A stretch of DNA of 19,075 bases, from NCBI RefSeq assembly GCF_003477525.1, contig NZ_QUDO01000069.1, positions 1-19,075 on the forward strand, given 5' to 3'. The stretch's first letter is position 1. Every line of letters starts with the position of its first letter. The notes under the pieces were generated by a model that did not search any database, had not been told where the DNA came from, and saw only the letters and a program-made list of their open reading frames with translations. Source of the stretch: Ruminococcus sp. AF41-9. Its GTDB lineage: Bacteria > Bacillota > Clostridia > Lachnospirales > Lachnospiraceae. Position numbers and translations under genes: made by a program. Positions 13,942-19,075 of this stretch are shown one piece after another.

Positions 13942-15189
13942 ATGGGCGAGACAGTTATTGAGAAGATTATCAGAAATAATGTTGGCAAAACAGTAAAACC
14001 GGGAGATATCGTGACCGTCAATGTAGACAGAGTCATGATTCATGATATTTTTATTCCGTTTGTGGCTGATAAATTTGAGGAAATGGGATTCACCAGACTC
14101 TGGGATCCGGATAAGGTAGTCCTGATCTACGACCATCTGGTACCGGCAAGCCAGTTGGATGATACCAGACATTTCCATGTGGGAGATGCTTTTGCAAAGA
14201 AATATGGAATGAAAAATGTTCACAGAAGTGATGGAATCTGTCATCAGCTTATGACAGAAGCAGGATATGTAAAACCGGGCAATATTGTATTTGGTACAGA
14301 CAGCCACACAACTACTTATGGATGCGTAGGCGCTTTTTCTTCCGGTATCGGATATACAGAGATGGCAAGTATTCTGGGTACAGGCACCATGTGGATCAAG
14401 GTTCCGGAAACAATCAAGGTAGTGATCGAAGGTGAACTTCCGGCAAATGTAATGTCGAAGGATATTATCCTGAGACTGATCGGTGATCTGGGAGCTGACG
14501 GAGCTACTTACCGTGCTCTGGAATTTTCTGGAAGTACTATTGAAAATATGACGGTTGCAAGCCGTATGACAATGTCAAACATGGCAATTGAAGCCGGTGC
14601 AAAATGTGCATTATTTACTCCGGATGAAAAGACCGCAGAATACTGCGAAATCGAGTTGAATGATTTCCAGAAGAGTCTTGTGGGAGATGAGGATGCCACT
14701 TACATGAAAACAATTACTTACCGTGCAGAAGACTTTGTACCGGTTATGGCGTGTCCGTCTCAGGTAGATAAGATCAGAAACGTGAGTGAACTGGAAGGAA
14801 CAGAAATCGATCAGGTATTTATCGGTTCCTGTACAAACGGCCGTCTGGAAGACCTGAAAGCAGCAGCCGAGGTTCTGAAAGGCAAAAAAGTTGCAGATTA
14901 TGTGAAACTGATCGTAACTCCGGCCAGCCGTAAAATTTACAGACAGGCAGTTGATCAGGGAATCATGGACATCCTTGCTGAGGCAGGTGCGATCATCACT
15001 CATCCGGGATGTGGACTGTGCTGTGGACGTACAGGAGGAATCCTGACAGACGGAGAACGTGTGGTAGCGACTAATAACAGAAATTTCCTTGGTCGTATGG
15101 GAACATCCAAGGTAGAAATCTACCTGGCGTCTCCGAGAACAGCAGCTTCCTGTGCTGTAGCAGGTAAGATTGTAAGTCCTGAAGTATAA
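13942..15189 (+). CDS. leuC: Aconitase-family dehydratase large subunit (LeuC-like), module 2
   Basis: Fe-S subunit of module 2, 415 aa. Cluster ligands are C297 in IGSCTNGR and C357/C360 in HPGCGLCCG. YDHLVPASQ, CHQL, TDSHTTTYGCVGAFSSGIG and NFLGRMGTSK are the standard blocks. Its signature is more canonical than that of module 1. ATG 13942 is chosen over ATG 13924 because AAAGGAG at 13929-13935 sits six bases before it; the longer form adds six residues. Names in databases range over 3-isopropylmalate dehydratase, homoaconitase-family and 2,3-dimethylmalate dehydratase, and sequence alone does not decide between them. Confidence 0.9.
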   Translation: MGETVIEKIIRNNVGKTVKPGDIVTVNVDRVMIHDIFIPFVADKFEEMGFTRLWDPDKVVLIYDHLVPASQLDDTRHFHVGDAFAKKYGMKNVHRSDGICHQLMTEAGYVKPGNIVFGTDSHTTTYGCVGAFSSGIGYTEMASILGTGTMWIKVPETIKVVIEGELPANVMSKDIILRLIGDLGADGATYRALEFSGSTIENMTVASRMTMSNMAIEAGAKCALFTPDEKTAEYCEIELNDFQKSLVGDEDATYMKTITYRAEDFVPVMACPSQVDKIRNVSELEGTEIDQVFIGSCTNGRLEDLKAAAEVLKGKKVADYVKLIVTPASRKIYRQAVDQGIMDILAEAGAIITHPGCGLCCGRTGGILTDGERVVATNNRNFLGRMGTSKVEIYLASPRTAASCAVAGKIVSPEV

Positions 15190-15249
15190 TGTATAAAGTG
15201 TAAAAGATAAAGATAAAAATACAAACGAAGATAAAAATCAAAATAAAAT

Positions 15250-15277
15250 CAGAATTATAAAAACAGAATTATAAAAA
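15250..15277. repeat. Tandem 14-bp duplication
   Basis: CAGAATTATAAAAA is present twice without a gap (15250-15263 and 15264-15277), within an A-rich spacer after the second large-subunit gene. It is probably a replication slippage product. Confidence 0.7.
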
Positions 15278-15296
15278 CGGGATAAACAGAATGCAG

Positions 15297-15341
15297 AAAG
15301 AACATAGATAAGTCGTAAGGATTTAACTGTGTTCTTTTTTT
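15297..15341 (+). terminator. Intrinsic terminator after the second dehydratase module
   Basis: AAAGAACATAGATAA (15297-15311) pairs with TTAACTGTGTTCTTT (15323-15337), with one wobble and one mismatch, and the 3' arm runs into a T-tract. It closes the dehydratase transcription unit. Confidence 0.8.
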
Positions 15342-15742
15342 CTGGAGAAAGTTATTTTGTAATGAATGATCTGATTGTATGATATGAGATAACATGAAAA
15401 AGTTTCGGAAAAAAATTTCCGGATGCCAGTGAAAAGCTCTTTAAGGTTATTTTTTTACGAATCTATAAAAAAAACGACCCTGTAAAATGCAAAATAAGAG
15501 ACTTTAACTGCATAAGCGAAGGAATTTGCCATGGGACAAGAAAAATGTCTGAAAAGGCGAATAAACCGCTTTAAAATGAATGTGTAGAAAAAGACTCAAG
15601 AACAGTCATGAAAAACTGCCGGGAAACATATAATAAAGGATAGAAGAATGGATGAAAGAAATGAAAAAGAGCAAAAGAAGTAAAAAAAGTAAGACAATAT
15701 ATAATAATAAATACATCTGAAATTCTGATATTTATGCTGTAC
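15342..15742. other. Gene-free AT-rich spacer
   Basis: About 400 bases without a supportable gene. Only very short frames exist (for example 18 codons from an ATG near 15531), with no convincing ribosome binding sites or conserved-looking protein. A small hairpin CGGAAA-AAAA-TTTCCG is at 15406-15421. The right half is purine-rich on the plus strand. Confidence 0.6.
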
Positions 15743-15911
15743 ATCTTATAGCGATCCTCTAGAATAACGCATCTTAATCCAGTCCATCAGAGGGTGAAAT
15801 CCTGCGTCAGATATCTTTGCCGTGCGTCAGCACGCCTGCAGATATCTTCCTTGTCTTTCACCCTCTGCTGAACTGTCTTAAATGCATTATTTACGAGGAT
15901 TGCTATAAGAT
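15743..15911. mobile_element. 169-bp inverted-repeat element (MITE-like)
   Basis: The whole segment is one long imperfect palindrome centred near 15827. The terminal 17 bases (ATCTTATAGCGATCCTC at the left, complement of 15895-15911 at the right) differ at one position, a G-T pair. CAGAGGGTGAAA (15788-15799) matches TTTCACCCTCTG (15856-15867). AGATATCT occurs at 15809 and 15840, and CGTGC-GTCA-GCACG forms the tip. It has more GC than its flanks, no reading frame, and no obvious target duplication. A non-autonomous mobile element is the simplest reading; a long-hairpin RNA is the alternative. Confidence 0.6.
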
Positions 15912-15987
15912 ATAGTTTGCGTTGAGAGGATATATAACTGATTATAAAACAGTCCATAATAGCGTACAGGATCTAAAAAAGATAAAA

Positions 15988-16177
15988 TTGAACTACAAAT
16001 TGAACATGAAAAGAAAAATAAAAACTATTGAATTTGAAGGTTAAAAGTGTTAAAATTGGTTCAAATTTAAGTTCAATATACGAAGTTCAATAATTGAACT
16101 AAGTGGTTCAATGAAAACTGAACGAAAGTTCAAACGAGTTCAATACAGTTCAAAATGATAATGCAAAAATATTGAAC
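15988..16177. promoter_or_regulatory. Operator array of GTTCAA/TTGAAC motifs
   Basis: Eleven exact hexamers occur in 190 bp. GTTCAA is at 16059, 16071, 16085, 16106, 16128, 16138 and 16148; TTGAAC is at 15988, 16000, 16094 and 16172. One-mismatch copies add to this (TTGAAT 16028, TTGAAG 16034, CTGAAC 16118, TTGAAA 16178). Spacings of 10 and 12 bases recur. AGTTCAATAATTGAACT at 16084-16100 is a perfect 17-bp palindrome. About 0.1 exact copies would be expected by chance. The array ends 57 bases before the HTH-aminotransferase start codon and is probably the binding site of its HTH domain. Confidence 0.75.
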
Positions 16178-16202
16178 TTGAAAAATGTAACAGCACGATA
16201 AT
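16172..16202 (+). promoter_or_regulatory. Candidate promoter of the HTH-aminotransferase gene
   Basis: The last TTGAAC motif (16172-16177) resembles a -35 box, and GATAAT (16197-16202) is a 5/6 -10 box, 19 bases apart, which is slightly long. If correct, an operator hexamer coincides with the -35, as expected for autorepression. AAAGGAGG follows at 16220-16227. Confidence 0.4.
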
Positions 16203-16233
16203 GTGAAAAATGCACCGATAAAGGAGGATTAGA

Positions 16234-17814
16234 ATGAATACATTATTCGCAGAACGATTGAAAATCGCTTTAGATCGAAAAAATATGAAGCAGATAGACC
16301 TGGTCCACAGGGCACAGCAGCAGGGAGTAAAGCTTGGAAAGAGCCATGTAAGCCAGTATTTAAGCGGAAAAACCATGCCAAGACCGGAAATTTTACGTTT
16401 TTTGGCTGCTACCCTGGAAGTAGATGAAAAATGGCTTCAGGGAATTGGTGAAGATATGGAATTACCGGAAACAGAACGATTTGTTCAAAAAAATATGCCT
16501 GATTTTACGGTAACTGGTAGGATAGAAAACGCGACAAAACCTGCTTCGCAGGTTTTGCTTGAAAGAGAAAAAGAAAACACAGAAGAAACTACAATGAGGG
16601 AGTTTAAAAAATCTTCTAAGTTGAATAATGTTTTGTACGATGTAAGAGGACCCGTGGTGGAGACGGCCGAGCGGATGGAGAAAGCGGGCACACAGGTGCT
16701 GAAGTTAAATATCGGGAACCCGGCGCCATTCGGGTTTCGGACGCCGGATGAAGTGATTTATGATATGCGGCACCAATTGACGGAATGTGAAGGATACTCG
16801 CCGGCGAAGGGGTTGTTTGCGGCGAGAAAAGCAATTATGCAGTATGCGCAGCTTAAGAAACTTCCGAATGTAACTGTGGAAGATATCTATACGGGAAATG
16901 GTGTCAGTGAACTGATCAATCTGAGTATGTCCGCATTATTGGACAATGGAGATGAAATTCTGATTCCTTCTCCGGATTATCCACTCTGGACCGCCTGTGC
17001 AACACTTGCCGGAGGAAAGGCAGTTCATTATATTTGCGACGAACAATCGGAATGGTATCCGGATATTGAAGATATTAAGAAAAAAATTACCAGACGTACA
17101 AAAGCGATTGTTATTATTAATCCGAACAATCCTACCGGGGCACTGTATCCGAAGGAAGTGCTGGAACAGATTGTGGAGATTGCCAGAGAACATCAACTGA
17201 TCATTTTCTCGGATGAAATCTATGACAGACTGATGATGGACGGACTGGAGCATACCTCCATTGCATCACTGGCTCCGGACCTGTTTTGTGTGACTTTCAG
17301 CGGACTCTCCAAGTCTCATATGATTGCCGGATTCCGTGTTGGCTGGATGGTTTTAAGTGGAAATAAAAAGATTGCAGCAGATTACATAGAAGGAATCAAG
17401 ATGCTTTCCAATATGCGCCTGTGCTCCAATGTTCCGGGACAGTCGGTGATCCAGACTGCACTGGGAGGACATCAGAGTGTGAATGAGTATCTGGTTCCGG
17501 GCGGCCGTATTTATGAACAGAGAGAGTACATTTACAAGGCTTTGACAGATATTCCGGGAATCACGGCTGTGAAGCCAAAAGCCGCTTTTTATATGTTCCC
17601 TAAGATTGATGTAAAACGTTTTGATATTGTAAATGATGAACAATTTGCTCTGGACCTGCTGAGAGAAAAGAAGATTCTTCTGGTACATGGCGGTGGCTTT
17701 AACTGGCAGGAACCGGATCATTTCAGGGTTGTATATCTTCCGAGAGTGGAAGTTCTGAAAGAAGCGGCAGAAAAAATCGGAGATTTCCTGAGTTCCTACC
17801 ATCAGATTGTATAA
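16234..17814 (+). CDS. alaA: XRE-type HTH fused to AlaA-type alanine aminotransferase, 526 aa
   Basis: Residues 1-85 form a lambda-repressor-like HTH with a Cro/XRE layout (FAERLKIALDRKNMKQIDLV, then SHVSQYLSGKTMPRPEILRF as recognition region). Residues 86-120 are a polar linker. From M121 the protein is collinear with E. coli AlaA (406 against 405 aa): SSKLNNVLYDVRGPV, LNIGNPAPFGF, GNGVSELI, SPDYPLW, NPNNPTG (N299), SDEIYDR (D327, Y330), the PLP lysine K360 in SGLSKSHMIAGFRVGWM and carboxylate-binding R498 in DHFRVV. The catalytic set is intact, so pyruvate-glutamate transamination is expected. ATG 16234 has AAGGAGG upstream. This differs from MocR/GabR proteins, which use a GntR winged helix and a different aminotransferase branch. 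Autoregulation through the GTTCAA array is inferred. Confidence 0.92.
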   Translation: MNTLFAERLKIALDRKNMKQIDLVHRAQQQGVKLGKSHVSQYLSGKTMPRPEILRFLAATLEVDEKWLQGIGEDMELPETERFVQKNMPDFTVTGRIENATKPASQVLLEREKENTEETTMREFKKSSKLNNVLYDVRGPVVETAERMEKAGTQVLKLNIGNPAPFGFRTPDEVIYDMRHQLTECEGYSPAKGLFAARKAIMQYAQLKKLPNVTVEDIYTGNGVSELINLSMSALLDNGDEILIPSPDYPLWTACATLAGGKAVHYICDEQSEWYPDIEDIKKKITRRTKAIVIINPNNPTGALYPKEVLEQIVEIAREHQLIIFSDEIYDRLMMDGLEHTSIASLAPDLFCVTFSGLSKSHMIAGFRVGWMVLSGNKKIAADYIEGIKMLSNMRLCSNVPGQSVIQTALGGHQSVNEYLVPGGRIYEQREYIYKALTDIPGITAVKPKAAFYMFPKIDVKRFDIVNDEQFALDLLREKKILLVHGGGFNWQEPDHFRVVYLPRVEVLKEAAEKIGDFLSSYHQIV

Positions 17815-17860
17815 GGAATTTTGCCTGAAATATAAAAATGTGATCTAAAATATAAAAATA

Positions 17861-17920
17861 AGAAGTACGAAAGAAAACACCAGCAGTATACCTCTGGTGT
17901 TTTCTTTCGTACTTCTATAT
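17861..17920. terminator. Strong terminator after the HTH-aminotransferase gene
   Basis: A perfect 23-bp stem (17861-17883 with 17894-17916) with a 10-base loop is followed by ATATTTTATTT. It can act in both directions, as A/T-rich tails are on both sides. Confidence 0.9.
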
Positions 17921-18236
17921 TTTATTTCTGGATTTTACCTTTGAGTCTTACTTTTATATCTTGTATCTTATGTTTTAAGTTTTATTTCTATATCTTATCT
18001 CTGCGCCTTACCTTTGAATTTTATTTTTGTATTTTGCTTTTACATTGTTCTGCTGCATGGTCATTTTGCTATGTTTGCTTTCTGCTTTTGCCATATTTTA
18101 ACGTAGGTGTTGCATTCTTTTCTATACCCTTTTATGCTCCCCTTTTTCTATGCTTTGTGCTCCTTTTTATTCTCTCTGTGCTTTTCCCTCTGTGCATCCC
18201 GGCTGCTGTCTGCGAAGCTGGGATTTTAATGAAAAC
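17917..18236. other. Pyrimidine-rich low-complexity spacer
   Basis: About 320 bases strongly rich in T and C on the plus strand. Decayed repeats are visible: ACCTTTGAGTCTTACTTTTATATCTTG near 17938 (shown in part) has a related copy starting ACCTTTGAATTTTATTTTTG near 18011. An open frame exists (17941-18246) starting at TTG without ribosome binding site; its hydrophobic product merely reflects T-rich codons. I see no supportable gene here. Confidence 0.6.
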
Positions 18237-18241
18237 AAAAC

Positions 18242-18288
18242 GATAATATTGTTATAAACAGAAGAATAATGGATAATATTGTTATAAA
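18242..18288 (+). promoter_or_regulatory. Duplicated 17-bp motif and lepB promoter
   Basis: GATAATATTGTTATAAA occurs at 18242-18258 and again at 18272-18288. The TTGTTA of the first copy (18249-18254) and the GATAAT of the second (18272-18277) form a -35/-10 pair with exactly 17-base spacing, about 120 bases before lepB. The motif is itself nearly palindromic (ATAA-TATTG-TTAT). Confidence 0.5.
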
Positions 18289-18397
18289 ATAAAAACAGAA
18301 AAAACGTAGGACACGAATTTATAAAAAATTAAGTGGTGGACAAAACAGGAATGTGCTACACTGTAAAAAGCAACTAAAGTTCTGGAGGAAAACTAAA

Positions 18398-18967
18398 ATG
18401 GAAAACGAAGAAAAAAGCCAGAAAGACCAGAAAACGAAAGAGCAGTCCATATGGAAGGAAATATGGGACTATGCGAAGATTATTCTGATTGTCTTTGTGA
18501 TCGCGTATTTATTAGGTCATTTTGTCTACATTAATGCAAGAATACCGTCAGGTTCCATGGAACAGACGATTATGACGGGAGACAGAGTGTTTGGAAATCG
18601 ACTGGCGTATAAAACAAAAGATCCGGAGAGATTTGATATTGTAATCTTTGAATATCCGGATGATCCGTCCAAGCTCTTTGTAAAGAGAGTGATCGGTCTG
18701 CCGGGTGAAACGGTAAATATTGTGGATGGAAAAGTGTATATTAACGATTCAGAAGAACCGCTGGATGACAGCTTTTGTCCGGAGGTACCGGAAGGAAGTT
18801 TTGGACCATATGAAGTACCAGAGGGAAGTTACTTTATGCTGGGCGATAACCGAAACCACAGCATGGATTCCCGCTACTGGCAGAATACCTTTGTAGAGAA
18901 GGATGCGATACTGGCACAGGTAGCAGTTCGTTACTGGCCGTTAAATAAGATGGGAACAGTTAAATAA
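18398..18967 (+). CDS. lepB: Signal peptidase I
   Basis: Membrane-anchored serine protease that removes signal peptides from secreted proteins. A charged cytosolic N-terminus (1-25) precedes one membrane helix (about 26-44). The catalytic Ser-Lys pair is S53 in IPSGSMEQTI (box B) and K96 in FVKRVIGLPGE (box D). Box E is GDNRNHSMDSRYW (149-161). 189 aa is typical of Gram-positive type I peptidases. ATG 18398 follows GGAGG at 18384-18388; an upstream in-frame GTG at 18353 lacks a ribosome binding site. It stands alone with its own promoter and no clear terminator before the window ends. Confidence 0.95.
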   Translation: MENEEKSQKDQKTKEQSIWKEIWDYAKIILIVFVIAYLLGHFVYINARIPSGSMEQTIMTGDRVFGNRLAYKTKDPERFDIVIFEYPDDPSKLFVKRVIGLPGETVNIVDGKVYINDSEEPLDDSFCPEVPEGSFGPYEVPEGSYFMLGDNRNHSMDSRYWQNTFVEKDAILAQVAVRYWPLNKMGTVK

Positions 18968-18982
18968 CACCAGTTTACAACT

Positions 18983-19075
18983 TTATAAATGGTAGACTTG
19001 CTGAAAAACCAACTGTTTTAAAGCCCTTGTCATAGCATTTGATTTTATGTGTGTTTCGATATTTTTCACGAAAGT
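18983..19075 (-). CDS. Possible 3' end of a minus-strand gene cut by the window edge
   Basis: On the minus strand 30 codons are open from the window edge to TAA at 18983-18985, with a natural-looking mix of residues (FVKNIETHIKSNAMTRALKQ and onward). A random frame of this length in AT-rich DNA stays open fairly often, and the product is not recognised, so support is weak. Confidence 0.22.
   Translation of the reverse strand, partial: TFVKNIETHIKSNAMTRALKQLVFQQVYHL

Noticed and set aside
15531..15587. 18-codon frame starting at ATG in the spacer before the HTH fusion
   Set aside because: Too short, no good ribosome binding site, and no sign of conservation or leader-peptide codon runs.
15988..16177. 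GTTCAA motif cluster as a CRISPR array
   Set aside because: Hexamers in both orientations, irregular spacing and no longer repeat or spacer units; an operator array fits better.
17941..18246. 101-codon hydrophobic open frame in the spacer before lepB
   Set aside because: It starts at TTG without a ribosome binding site, and its Phe/Leu/Cys-rich product follows directly from T-rich low-complexity DNA; no family features.

Overview
The window looks like a chromosomal segment of a gut-type Clostridia bacterium, most likely Lachnospiraceae (Blautia or Ruminococcus-like). The signs are moderately AT-rich DNA, strong GGAGG-type ribosome binding sites, AT-rich spacers, an inosine/guanosine-type PNP, a BMP-type nucleoside permease and paired aconitase-family LeuD/LeuC homologues. 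The genus is inferred from overall appearance, not from a search.

Layout. (1) 1-3300 is an accessory-looking stretch of small genes: a reading frame broken by an in-frame TAG, an unrecognised 182-aa protein, an ACT-domain protein, a TetR regulator lacking its DNA-binding half, and a divergent cupin/HxlR pair with a shared operator-promoter region. (2) 3300-4553 encodes an AAA_14/DUF4143-type ATPase. (3) 4600-5260 is a scar-like zone: two 3' remnants of membrane-protein genes (one on each strand), then a highly structured repeat element that abuts an N-terminally truncated nucleoside ABC permease. (4) 5256-11314 is a nucleoside catabolism cluster: permease (truncated), udp (frameshifted), deoC, cdd, add, deoB, punA. 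(5) 11601-15189 holds two tandem small+large aconitase-family dehydratase modules. (6) 15190-16233 is a gene-free kilobase with a terminator, a 169-bp inverted-repeat element and an array of GTTCAA/TTGAAC motifs. (7) 16234-17814 encodes an XRE-type HTH fused to a complete AlaA-type aminotransferase. (8) lepB (signal peptidase I) lies at 18398-18967.

The nucleoside enzymes form one pathway. Cdd and Add deaminate cytidine and adenosine; Udp and PunA phosphorolyse the products to base plus (deoxy)ribose-1-phosphate; DeoB isomerises this to the 5-phosphate; DeoC cleaves deoxyribose-5-phosphate to acetaldehyde and glyceraldehyde-3-phosphate. The uptake permease is missing its N-terminal third and no lipoprotein, ATPase or partner permease is present. 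A perfect 66-bp direct repeat lies at the upstream edge and again between deoB and punA, 5,200 bp apart.

The most interesting signals are: (a) the HTH-AlaA fusion preceded by eleven exact GTTCAA/TTGAAC hexamers within 190 bp, including a perfect 17-bp palindrome, which suggests an aminotransferase that acts as its own regulator; (b) two parS-like sites (one perfect TGTTTCACGTGAAACA, one 15/16), which suggest an origin-proximal region; (c) the repeat-bounded, partly decayed nucleoside cluster; and (d) the tandem dehydratase modules, whose specificity loops match neither textbook isopropylmalate nor homoaconitate isomerases.
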